Origin: Azolla caroliniana
Lineage: Eukaryota > Polypodiophyta
DNA: 64,000 nt
Assembly (NCBI GenBank): GCA_043228905.1
Contig: JBHGNT010000001.1
Span: forward strand, 6,944,001 to 7,008,000
Direction: 5' to 3'
Part shown: in pieces, positions 23,591 through 35,359 of the stretch
How positions within the stretch are numbered: the stretch's first letter is position 1
Layout: each line of letters begins with the position of its first letter
Program-made: the position numbers and the translations under genes
Notes under the pieces: model-generated
Databases searched by the model: none
What the model was told of the DNA's origin: nothing
The model's input: only the letters and a program-made list of their open reading frames with translations

Positions 23591-23692
23591 TGTAAGGTTG
23601 GATAAAAAAGATCCATGATGAACCAAGTTATAAGTTTGTCATAGACAACTTACCATTTGTTCATATAAATTATGTAAATTCTTAATGCACAG

Positions 23693-23915
23693 CATGGTAT
23701 GAACCATACGTACAATCGCATTTGCGAATGATTCAATCATTCAAGTATGGTAAACACCCTAGAAGAATGGTAAATACCATACTTTTGGATTAACTATTTA
23801 TTATGAGGTAAATAAACAAAAAAAAACATAAGAATGTTTGAATAACATTCGCATTCGTTTTCCAACATTGGAAAACGAATGTTGCGCTAGATGAACACGA
23901 ATTTTACGTACTATG
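23693..23915. mobile_element. MITE, short-TIR family, copy 1 (223 bp)
   Basis: It begins CATGGTATGAACCATACGTA and ends TTACGTACTATG, inverted at the tips. It is flanked by the 8-bp near-duplication ATGCACAG (23685-23692) / GTGCACAG (23916-23923). The interior shares AAAAACATAAGAATGTTT and GGTAAATACCATA with the copies at 39041-39246 and 51645-51905. Confidence 0.82.
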
Positions 23916-23923
23916 GTGCACAG

Positions 23924-25269
23924 TATAGTCACACAATCTCTATTGCTTCCTATTTTAAGGAGAACAATTGGTCTATGGGGTTCCATTTTGTAGCTTGTTA
24001 TGAAAAAATTAGTGGTGAATATCTTCGATAAGTTTTAGTCATGTAATGAGTCCTCTAAAATGGTCCTAACCAAAGTAGTTTTGATGTGTTCCTTATGGGA
24101 CCAAGAAAAATTTCCTCACCAACTATTGTTTCCGCTAGGTTACACACTTGAAGACCTATACAAAAAGTCAAAGAGGTTTCTAATGGTTACCAAGATTATT
24201 GTTGCTTGTAGCTTCTCAAAAGGACAATACATTGCCATCAATGTTGATTACATCTATGATAGTATTATTCCCATTTTTTAAGAGAACATATGCATTATAG
24301 TGCTATAATTTGGTTAACAACCTAGAAAAATGTGCACTATTGTAAACTTTCAAGTTTTATCGGTTCCCAAGATTGCCACTTAGCCTTCCCACTCAATATG
24401 TTCAATTTCTCTTTTTAGAAGTAACCAAATGAGTATTAAAAGCACACTTTAGCATTTTGCTTTCTTTAGGCTGACTAGGGATAACATCCCTAAATGAGAT
24501 TGTCTATTAGAAATTATCAATCATAAGGTCACCATACAATGTTGCAAGCAAACCATTTGCATTCATGGTTGCTTTTATGCCATTGAAATTACAACACAAG
24601 TGCATGCTTAAGAATTACATTTGCTGAAGCCTGACACCATGTAAACATGAATATCTAAGGAATACAAGCTTTTTTATTATATTTACAAATGAGCTCCCCC
24701 ACATGTGATAATGGCTCAATTATATAGGACACAAACGTGAGGTTAAAACATCAACAAACGCACACATGCCTATGCTTATGAAATTAAAAATGCCTTTTTA
24801 TTCAAGTATTTTATGATGTTTAAAAAAGAAGTCCCTCCGAATTTGATAAAGGCTCGAGAACAAAGAAAGTAGACAACATGTGAGCTTGAAAGAAAGGCAT
24901 GTCTTCTTAGGTAAATAGGCAAATTTAAATATAAAATTTTAGCATAGGAAAATGTTGTTCATAAACAAGATTTGAGACGTTTTCCCCTAGATACATGCCA
25001 ATGAAGCATTGCTTATCAATTCACAAATTGCTTTGCAACAACTCTTAAAATTAAATATATAAGTAAGGCGATGTTGTGCAAAAGTTTCTTATTTGCAAAC
25101 ATAAAAATGTTGTGGGTGCAAGTCTCAAGAAATAAGTGTTCATTATAAGAATGTTTCATGTTTAGAGTTTCAAATCATGCACTATCATAGCGGATTTACA
25201 ATTTCAAATTTTGAAAATCATAGAATTGGCTTGTACAAGGTAGTGCAAAAGAATATTATTGCATTACTG
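23924..25269. other. Intergenic, no gene recognised
   Basis: AT-rich DNA with short frames only. Nothing on either strand matches a known domain, and no strong repeat pair was noticed. Confidence 0.4.
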
Positions 25270-25912
25270 TATTAAGTGAAATATGAGAACTTAACAAAAG
25301 AGAGTAAGATGGACACATGCAAAGCTATGTACAAAGGGGAGAATGGAATTGTTCAACTGATCATTGACAACAGGTTACCCACAGTTATTGCGCAGAAGCA
25401 AAAACTTGGAGATCTATGGACGCTGCTTGCACCCATTACCATATGTTGCATATGGACAACAAGGTGTACTAGGGCATTTTAGCAAACAAACGCCCTCCAG
25501 CTGAACCGATTAAGCTAATATGGCACACACTCACTCAGAGCTCAAGATGAGCGGATTGATGGTACTGATGATGCTTCGAAATTAATGAGGCTGAATTTCA
25601 AGAAACGGTGGTGTACTACACCGATGGCCACAACAAATGGAATGTATATACGATGGCAGTATGTAGTACCCAGATGGTTGTTCCCCCCTCCCATTAGTTG
25701 AAAGAGGGGCGTGAACGAGATGTCATGTGGGATATTGAAAGCAGATTATGTGTAGGAAAGGATGGCTAGAGACACATGTGAAAGTGTAAGGTAAATAAGT
25801 GAGTTCACTTATGAAGGATTAGATAGTCTAGGTAAGGCCTACCCGAGAAAGGGATCGAAGTTGTGTATATTTTAACTAATCGAGTATATTCTTTTTTGGA
25901 AAAAAAAATGGA
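25270..25912 (+). pseudogene. LINE 3'-end fragment
   Basis: A short frame with LAPITICCIWTTRCTRAF lines up with the C-terminal NPITLWILWKQRCRRVF of the LINE at 52140-62440. The next 300 bp keep the general pattern (SLRAQDERIDGTDDASKLM, then KKRW) with stops. The tail TTTTTTGGAAAAAAAAATGG resembles the 3' tail of that LINE. A 5'-truncated, decayed copy. Confidence 0.6.
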
Positions 25913-26083
25913 CACATGCAACATTACTAAATACTAAATATTGAAAGACCTATGGATAGTAGTTCAAGAAGTACATGACTCTATGATTATGGAATAGAGA
26001 AATAAATTGCAATCACATGCTTTCTAGAATGTGATACACTATGACTTCGACAAATTGAGGATGAACTCATAATTCCTAACAAA

Positions 26084-26217
26084 TGGAACCAATGCACAAT
26101 GAATGCAATGACCAATGTTGCACCATCATTGCAAAGATATTTAATCGAATTGGAACCAATACACGACAAATGCAACAACTAATGTTGCATCTCCATTGCA
26201 AAGATATATAATCGAAT
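26084..26217. repeat. 67-bp tandem duplication
   Basis: TGGAACCAATGCACAATGAA at 26084 recurs at 26151 as TGGAACCAATACACGACAAA. The two copies end in the same ATTGCAAAGATAT..AATCGAATTGGA block and differ at several positions. Confidence 0.7.
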
Positions 26218-26654
26218 TGGACAAGTACTTCGTGTTTTAGTACCATTCATAATCAAAAGTCGATCATTTGCCATCAACCCTAAACCCTCTTCTAATATAA
26301 TTTCACAACCCAATAGAAAACTCATAGTATCTAGTAAACAAAGTCGAACGTTTCCTCTTATCAATCATTTTCATCGAGAAGAGTCTCTTAGAAAGTACCA
26401 TTTCTACTTTTAGTGTGGTAATAATATGATTCAACTTTGCAACTGCATATGATTATGTATCCTGATGAAACTAACATCCTCAATTGTTCCAACTTACAAT
26501 GGTATTGTTTCTTCATTAGAGGTGGAAAATATATGTAACACAAGTATTAAGGCTGTAAAATCCAGAATAATTCCACTTATTACTAGTGAGCATTACAATT
26601 AGCTGAGTGCTAGTGTGTTAAATGAATGGATTAATACTCCAATTTTGATACGAT

Positions 26655-28908
26655 TCAACACTGTGGTGCACTAGCCTCGTACATGTGGTGATTATCGACT
26701 TTTGTTATATTAGATTGACCTGAAGGGTCCATTGGTTCCGAATGTGAAGCTTGACTAGAGCTCCAGTGTGGGGACAGAAGAGAGAGAGCACAACCATAAT
26801 CTCGAACTTGATCAACCGAGCCAGTAACAGGCACAGTCTCAAAGCCTGAGAATATCTCTCCATGAGTTGCTGCTAATGGCAAACTCGATGGAGTCCTGGA
26901 ATAACTTGCCAGGATGTCATTGTTCATCAACATCGTTCTTGGATTTTGTTGACACGGTGGAAAATTATCATACGTTAACGGAGAGAAACCAGTTGCTCTT
27001 GGGCTTTGCTGATGTAGAGGAGGATAATTATCACATGGTAGTAGATCAAAAGCCTTTGCTGGAACTTGGTTTTTGTAGTCATAGACTGGCCTACCTTCGC
27101 ATTGATGCACGATACACTCTGGCCATGTGAAATCCCGATACACTTGCGACAATGATGCCGTCGTAGAGGAAAACTTTGGTTGATGCAAGAAAGACCATTC
27201 TATAGAAACATAGTGACAGAAGAAAGGGGTTATCTTCCAGAGGATGAAAAAAATCAACACATTTGCAAGTTAAAAGAATTAATATAACACAAGGAATGGA
27301 ACCTTGTAGGGAAGCTTGTAATCGTGATTGCATAGCCAATGGATCCGGTTGAGGTTTCCGACGACGCTCATTATGCCCAGCAAGCCTTCTCCGACAACTT
27401 CTCTTTGCATTATCAAACTCAGGTAATTGATGAAACCTGTTTGTAAGTCGATACCAGCATGTGTTAGAATCCATACACAATTGAAGTAATACAAATGCAA
27501 GGATGCGTAACAATACAGCATCATCACAATAGGATGGAACCCTTAAAAACAATCATTACAATTTTTTTAAAGAGTAAGATGCGTACAGCAATCAAGAGTG
27601 CATATGTCAATAGTGATATGATGGTTTCTCTACTCTCACGATTATTATAATTCATGCGATGATATAAGAACATCCTTTGAAGGTGTTGCTGTTAATGTCA
27701 TCACACAAATGGCTCTTGAACTCATAGTCAAAAGACTTCAGTTTGCAAATGATTTACTGGTTATTTAACCTTACTTCATGAGTTCATTTTTAACTACAAA
27801 CAATTTCACTGTCATGCAAGATTTTTGGGGATTGTGAGCTATCTAGATATTACATAGCCATGTATGTACTGTAGACAAATTAATATGCTAAAAAGAAGTG
27901 CAAATTTGTAAAAGATGCCGGTTTGCATAAAACACAATGTTTTTCTCAAATATATAAATATAAAAACAATTAATAAAACTTGATAGTGTTTAAATATTTA
28001 AAAACAGGTAAAAAAACTATATTTGGTCAATACGAACTTCAACTATACCTGCTGCATTGTTGGCAAAACCGTTGCTCAAGGCCAGCAACAATTACTTTTA
28101 CAGCTTTTGAATGTGCCTCACATACTTTATGCTTCCGATGATAAGCTTTGGCCGAAGTAAGATCAATCCCACATCCTTGAACTTGACATTTTGCTATTTT
28201 CGCTCCTGTCCTGGGTTTCTTTGATTCAATTGTGTCCATTTCTTGTGCTTTTTTGGTTTCCCGTGTTTTCGGGGAGCATTGTGAATACACCCTTTTACCC
28301 AATTGTAGCCCCGTAAGCGAATCACCAGAGCTACCCGAGTGTAAAGTGTTATTTGTACTATATTGCTCTTCGGTTAACATATCACCAAATGATACATTTT
28401 CAATGCCCTTATTTGGTTCCAAAAAGTTAAACTTTCCACATTCATTAGTAACCCTTGTTTGATTGCCATTATGAAAAAACCCATTTTGAAGATCAAATCC
28501 TCTATGATTACCCTCAATAAAGCCTTCCTTTTCAATACTGCGATAAGGCATAATGACTCCCCCATTTGTGAAGCATCCATTAACAATATGTACCTTTCCT
28601 TGTCCTATATTGACCATATCATTTTCAAGATCAATGGCATCAATAAAAACATTTGGTTTAGATTGAATTCCCTTATACCGAGGCCAATGGGTTGTTGAGC
28701 ATTCTATGGTTGACGGAATAATAGCAGACGATCTACCCAAGTCCAAGTCATTGCTTCCATGTGAGTAGATACCATGGGTGGGATAACTTCGAAAGGGCAT
28801 TGTTTCTCGTACTTGATCTTTCTTCGATATTCCATTCCTATGTCTTGATTGAAACTTTGGTGCTTCTTCCAACTCCCAGGAGGTTGAATTAGAATCCCAG
28901 CCAGCCAT
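26655..28908 (-). CDS. SPL: SBP-box transcription factor (SPL), miR156 target
   Basis: Three coding exons, 28908-28049, 27436-27303 and 27199-26655, join in frame (AGCAG|GTATAG...ACAG|GTTTCATC; CAAG|GTTCC...CTATAG|AATGG) to give 512 aa. The SBP domain spans the first junction: [56 protein letters not shown]. All zinc ligands of both fingers and the bipartite nuclear signal are present. SPL proteins bind GTAC-core DNA and control phase change and architecture. The third exon carries a miR156 site encoding ALSLLS. Gene structure and N-terminus ([15 protein letters not shown]) resemble the SPL2/6/10/13-type group; the exact orthologue is not assigned. No damage is seen. Confidence 0.95.
26772..26791 (-). 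promoter_or_regulatory. miR156/157 target site in the SPL third exon
   Basis: On the mRNA strand the site reads GTGCTCTCTCTCTTCTGTCC, matching the conserved miR156 element at all but the last base. It codes for the usual ALSLLS peptide, so both the RNA and protein constraints are visible. This predicts cleavage and repression by miR156 in juvenile tissue. Confidence 0.93.
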
Positions 28909-30480
28909 GCCGATAATGTAGTATCACACTTTAACTCACTGTCATACATGGAAAACAAATCTATTGTTAACATTCATCAGACAACAACAGCAACCATATT
29001 GAGGATTCGTGTGTATGATTCCTAGAAAAATTGCCGATAAGGACCTGACATTCCGAGCTTCTGTCAGTGAGACAAAGCATACCCACGTGAAATGGGCATA
29101 ATTTTGCAGGTAAGGTGGGCTAACTCCTATGCAAAGTGGGTACTATCTCCCACTTGGGAAGTGCACACATGTGGTAAAGAACTTATTATCCCCATGGAAA
29201 AGAGCCATAATCTTGAACATTGCACAGGAGACATGCAGGGGAAGTGGACTATTTCCCATGTAGAAGTGTTGAAAGTGACTCCTCCCCATACACAGCAGGT
29301 CCCTTTCAATGTGAAATGGGTCATTTCTAACGTGGGAAAGTGCGAACTTGCCAGATGAGAAAGAACCCACATTTCCACTAGGGATAAGAATTCACAGTGT
29401 TAAACATTGTAGGTGAAACACAAGAGATTGTAGGCCCTTTCCCCATGTTCCTCACATGGGAAACAGCTCAGTTTCCTAAAGCAGAGAGGAGGTTAGAATG
29501 TTGAAATTTGTACTATGTCGAAACAGAGGGAGGGAAAGGGGGCTAAAAATCCTATTTCCCAGGTAGGAAACATGGAAAATAGCTCAATCTGCTCGACCTC
29601 CCCTATAGAAGCCCATCATGGTAAAAAAACAGGGGGAAATCACGAGGGAAAATAGAATCTAGTGTTCAATATGCTAAGAAAGAAATTGGACTTTTTCTTC
29701 ATTATATTGACAAAATTAACAAAGACTCGCTTCTTCTCTGCATCTAAAGCTTGAGTAAGGCGACATAAATAACAAGATTTAAGGCTTGAAAATAATAATA
29801 ATAATCACAAATTTTGGCAGAAAAACAAATTTGAAGTCTGAAATAGATCCATAAATTGACAGAAAAAACCACTTGAAACTTTTGGATAAAAAGAAAACCA
29901 GAAAACAGAACAATTGAGGCAAAATTTTGAAGCTTAGTAAAAAGAAAACCAAACATTCGTGGAAAAACAATCTTCGAAGCTTGCGAGAAAAAACAAACCC
30001 TAAACTTCGCAGAAAAAGAAGACCTAAAAATACCTAGAGATTCAAGAAAATCCAATTTGAATCTTAGTTTTAAAATAAATAAATAAAAAGCTAAAATCAG
30101 TGAACCTTAGAACTCTTAATGATTTGTCACAGAATCTTTGGGCGATTAATTCAGTTCAGACACACACTCACTCACTCACTTACTCACACTTCTGAATAAA
30201 CCAGAAGACTAATTTAGTGATTTTGCAAGAAAAGGAAAAGTTCAAGGTACTGAATAACGGAGAAAGGAGAAGGGCGCACCTCAGAGAAGAAGCTCGGGAG
30301 CAGGAAAGCTCGATGATGAAGAAGAAGAAGAAGAAGAAGAAGAAGAAGAAGAAGAGAAGGAAGAGGAGGAGGAGGGTTTGAGGGATCGACGATGGATGGA
30401 TCATAAGGAACTTATGTAATAAGGAGAGAAAAGGAACGCAGAAACGCAAGAGAAAGGAAATACATATACATATAGAGAAT
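28909..30480 (-). promoter_or_regulatory. SPL leader, probable leader intron and promoter
   Basis: On the minus strand a donor CTGAG|GTGCGCC at about 30279 and an acceptor TATGACAG|TGAG at about 28939 would remove a 1.34-kb leader intron ending 30 bases before the SPL ATG. The (CTT)n tract (30317-30356 as GAA on the plus strand) would lie in the first leader exon. A TATA-like CTATATGTATA sits at about 30463-30476. These assignments are inferred from motifs only. Confidence 0.45.
30317..30356. repeat. (GAA)n microsatellite in the SPL leader
   Basis: About 13 GAA units on the plus strand, CTT on the transcribed SPL strand. Confidence 0.9.
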
Positions 30481-33400
30481 TTAAAGCTGATTGTTCGTTT
30501 TTCCCTCTGCTTTTTGCTTTTTTCTGCGTTTTTCGCTTTTTTGCGTTTTCCGAGCTCTAACTGAACAATGAGCCCAAGTGTGTGTGTGTGTGTGTGCTTG
30601 CTTGCTAGTTAGCGTTCTGGTTGTGGGGCCATACCAATGTCTTCTTCACTTCAGTTGCCTGAACTTCGAGTAGTATCACTTCACTTTCAAGTGTTTGCTA
30701 CGTCTCTTTCGTACTCCTTCCTTCCCTCGCTCCGAGAGAGGGATCTCGAGACCATGTCTTGACTCTTGGTTTAGGGCTTAGGGTTTGCTCCATTTGCATT
30801 CGCGCATGTAAACTGTAATGTCTCGAGTCTCTTTGTTTCTATTCAACTTCGGCGACATGATTTTGCTCGCATTCATACATGCACATTGTAAACAAAGAGA
30901 GGGGTAATGTCATAGAGGAAGATGTTTAGTATCGTCTCTCTGTCGGCACGCTAAGCCTACGACTAATGTCCACGAGTGACTAACATACCTTTGTGGGACG
31001 TTCTTAGCGATCACAGTGTTATTGTATAAAACTCCATTGTGAAGTCGAATTGGAAACCTGTAACGCCCATAAAGAGGCCAACCTTCACCCACGGAACCTA
31101 AATACACCATCATTTTTGTCAAAGTCGATCTCCTTCCCCAAGAAGTGGTGTTCGTGCTTTTTTGGCACAAAAGTTTTTGTGTGAATAATGCACTCACACA
31201 AAGAGTTCGACCATGGCATCTAGGGTATCACACTCTCCTAAGATGTCTTCAAATGTCTCACAAATCACTACATGTCGAACATGTATAAAGCATAAAGCAA
31301 GTGATATTCATCCTCTACTAAATCTCTGTTGCATATGTCATCATACTTGATGTATTTTAATGCCATGATGCAACTCCAACATGTAGTTTGAAGTGCAAAG
31401 TAGTGTGGAGAGCTCTATGAGAATTAAGATTCATGGTTCTTGCATTATATCAAATCCAACCTTATTTTGATTTCTATTCCATCCAATAAAGTTTGTTAAG
31501 GCTTATGAACATTTGCCCCACAAATGCCCAATTGTGTATTGCATATTTTAGGAGTGCTCTAGAGGCTAGCAATAAGCTCCATTCATTCAAATGCAAATAA
31601 ATTCAATATACTAGTGGTATGTATATGGCTAAGTTCTAACGCCACATTACAAAGAGTAGTTGTGATAGTTTAATGTAGACATGAAATTTACACAAGCACT
31701 AAGAACATATGAATGACACATTATCGATGTGAACTTGCTAGACGTTTGAATCATGTTTAATCTACATACTCTGCCCATTTAATTCTCAAAAATGCATTAA
31801 TGCTACTTTAATAAGATGGCTTTGTAATACCTTGAAAGCATGTTTTTTGAGTGTCCAAAAATTAACACATGGTACATGTTAAAGTACAAAGTGAAAGCAT
31901 TGACTTTCCGATAGATAGTTTACACACATGTCACTATCATTGACACACACACACACACACACACACACATTTTTTTATGGATATAAAAACACAAACAACA
32001 TACATATTTGGCCAACAAATAAAGGCGGAGGACTACATTATGTGGAGTTTCCGATGATGGCATTTAGGTCAAGTGGTAAACTATGTGGTCTTATCTTATC
32101 AAAGGGCATGGAAACTAATAATAAATAGAACTCTCCAAGCTCGCTTTTCAAAGGGCATGGAAACTAATAGTAAAATAGAACTCTGCAAGCTCACTTTTCA
32201 CTCCCCATTGGTGGAAAACAATCAATCACACCACCTACATCTAGGCCATGATAACCAAGTAATGGCAATTCTTGTAATGATCATTGGCAAGTTGGCATCA
32301 TATCATAAGTGTGAGTGAACGGACTGTGACAACCCCTGCCATAGCATTGTACACCTTATCACAAGTGCAAGCAAAAGAATCACAAAATGTCACAAGTGAA
32401 TACAAACCATTTTATCGTTATTATAAGTTCCACATGCTTAAACTACAAAGACTATGACCATTTTTATAGCTGTGGTCTATTGGATTTTAAATACTAGCTC
32501 TAAAACCAAAGTTAAAATATTTGGATTCCAAGCATATTAGGAGACACATGTCACTTTTGCTATTACAATCTCACATGGAGATCTAAACTAGCATGAAGTT
32601 TCGTATTTTATACATGTTATGGGTACTTTATCATTACATTTCGTAGCAATACTATGATAAAGCTATACATTACTAGGTACCGCTCTTTCTTTTAAAACTA
32701 CAAAGTGGTATGACAAGAAAGAATATCTTTTAAATTAGCACGATAAAATATATTAACCATGTTTGTTGGTTCTTTTAGGAAATTATACATTTTCTAAAAA
32801 GTTTCGTTTCGAGAACTTTGGTTACATGGTATATTACCTAAGGACACATGGAAGGGATCTTTGCGTTAAGAAGCGGTCACCTTTATTAACATAGTTGGAA
32901 GAATACAATGGTACTGTTTTCAATGCCTAGGTTTCGGAATATGTTTTTGTAAGGACATATTTTAGAAGGCTGGAATTCAGGGGGCATCACCTCAGAACTA
33001 AAACCGTATATGCACTCTATATCACTTGTGGCATTACTCCCATTGTTAGAGACTCGAACCAACCCGAGTGAGATTGAAACTGATTATAAAACCTCACAAA
33101 GATCATCATATTTAGAATACGCAATTAGTAACAAAACATGGAGATTACTCAAGTTTTTGTAAGTAACACATTGTAAGGTCTAAGAAGAATATTATCGCTT
33201 GAATAAATATTATAGCTCTTGATCATTCCCATGGAGAGAGATATTGGAATTGAGAGTGACCATGAGACCATCTCCAAGGTCAAATGTCGTAAAAGGGGGA
33301 TAATGATAATAAAAACAATATGGTGAGGAGAAGCCCTAAGAATGGTGGGGATTATTGTTACCTCGTATTGCAATGAAGAAGTGTGAAGCCAATTTCAATT

Positions 33401-33528
33401 TGCCTAAATTTTTTAATGCATCTGAGTCAGTTTCTTGTTTTTTGAATCTACTTATCCCACATAAGAGCATTACACGCAACATAAAAAAGAAACAAAGCAA
33501 CACTAACATTGTTCAAGAATAGATGTTT
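30481..33528. other. Intergenic, microsatellites and short tandem repeats
   Basis: No gene recognised. A (GT)n run is at about 30579-30596 and a (CA)n run at about 31942-31970. A tandem duplication of about 49 bp (AAAGGGCATGGAAACTAATA) lies at about 32100-32198. Just before it, TTAGGTCAAGTGGTAAAC resembles a SINE A-box. Confidence 0.45.
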
Positions 33529-33680
33529 TTTTTGCCAAGAAAAGATACAATATCAGTATAAAGAAATGCCCTAAGGTTGTACATGAAATATGTAGATATA
33601 GGTAATTACCTCCGTATTTTGACAAAGGTTATGTTCTAAGTTCTAATTATTAGCTTAAATAAATACTTTGGTGTAGACGA
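33529..33680 (+). repeat. Dispersed repeat, copy A (inverted partner at 38085-38235)
   Basis: The stretch CCAAGAAAAGATACAATATC through CCCTAAGGTTGTACATGAAA to AGCTTAAATAAATA occurs again in reverse orientation at 38085-38235 with moderate divergence. No coding capacity; the family is not recognised. Confidence 0.7.
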
Positions 33681-35313
33681 CGATATATGTATCGATAATT
33701 TATTTTGGCAAAATTTTGAGAATGCACGACAATTTATTCATTCACACTGTTAAGGCATCCCATTTATGTTGTGACTTCGAAGTAAATAACGAATAGAAAA
33801 CCTTCATAGAGTACAAAAAATAATCGACATTCTTGTATAGTTTTGTATGGTCCCAACCATGCATGTTTTTAATGTAGAAATAATTGAGTTAATGCTTAAA
33901 ACTACGTCGTGAGTACGCATGATCATGATTAATTTAATGCGTGCAACATACAAGGAATATATGAAATAAATTTGATACTTATATTTGTATGAACACACGT
34001 ACAAATAATCAAGAACAATAACATTCCACCATTTTCTAATTGTGGATATGACACTAAGAGTAGGTGGATGCATGATCTTCTTACATTCAATATAAAACTA
34101 TGAGAGAGAGAGAGAGAGAGAACCATGCATTAATATCTTTTAAGAGACCAAAATGATCTATGAGACCAAATGTGTGTGTGAGTACAAATAAAAATTTGTT
34201 AGTGTAATAATCATCAGATCAACGATGATAGAGTTGCCACACAGTACAACCTTCTTATACGTTGTCAAAATGTGAATTTTGACAAGCATGTCATTTAAAA
34301 AGGATTGAACTCCATTTTGTAACAATTGTTAAATTTGAAAAACTATATTCAGAGAATAAAACCGGTTGGTTGCACTACAAGAATATGCACATATGATAGG
34401 AACATCTTAGAGAACTCTAAATGGATGGAAGTACCGTTATAGTCCTTCTTGTTGTTATTTTGTTCTCATTAATACTCACCAAGGGAGATACACCCTTTCA
34501 ATATATTTGATTCTATAGTTATTATCCAATTAATTGCCATCCAACTAGACATCACAATTTGAGATATTGTTTGATTCATGGGAATGATAACCAAAATAAG
34601 TAAACTATGTGAAGCAACCCGTTAGTGTATTTAGATAGTTGGAATAGCAAACATGCTTTAGAGAGATAGAAAGGGAGTCGTCATAGGTATATTGGAAAGA
34701 AGTTGAAAAGAATGCCACTCCATGCTTCCTTTAAAGACAAGTTTCTGTGTGGCAGGTAGTTGTCTAAGGTTTACCAATGGGAAAACCTTTACATACTTTA
34801 AAGTTCCTCGACCTCTTTGACATAAGTTACATCATATCCCTTTTTAGTAGGTCATCACTCTTGACATACTTTCCCCATAGATCGGAAATGTGGCATGATT
34901 GGTTTACCATATGTACATTCTAGTTTGATGGTCTGAGTGGTATTATTAAACCACATTTGCAAAATGATAGGTTTCTTTGTTGTGGTGATTTATGACTTTA
35001 TATACATGCACCATATCATCGCATGAGAATGATATTTGATATACACATTACGGTGATCCATCACATAAAGAATATCCATTTTGAATTTGATGTTATTGAT
35101 AATAGTTGGATTTCGAGATTTCCCTTACTAGTAGCGTGACCTTGTGTGTTTTTTCAATACCCATAGAGAGACCTTATTATCAACAACTCTAGAACCAAAA
35201 AAGAACATAGAAATGAATGTGCAGCCACAGACAAATGACCCATGCAACCAAAGGCAACATACAAATGATACATAGGATAAGGAGGGGTCAAAGAGGAAAA
35301 AGAACAAAAGTAG

Positions 35314-35359
<46 letters not shown>

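Noticed and set aside
26772-26791. Plus-strand sequence very like mature miR156, suggesting a MIR156 gene
   Set aside because: It is the complement of the target site in SPL exon 3 and lies in a coding frame; no precursor hairpin was seen around it.
30910-31232. Possible solo gypsy-type LTR (minus strand starts TGTGATACCC)
   Set aside because: No second copy, no matching target duplication and no clear CA end could be found.
31928-32318. Small frames starting in a (CA)n run and in a 49-bp tandem repeat
   Set aside because: They consist of simple repeat translation without conservation signals.
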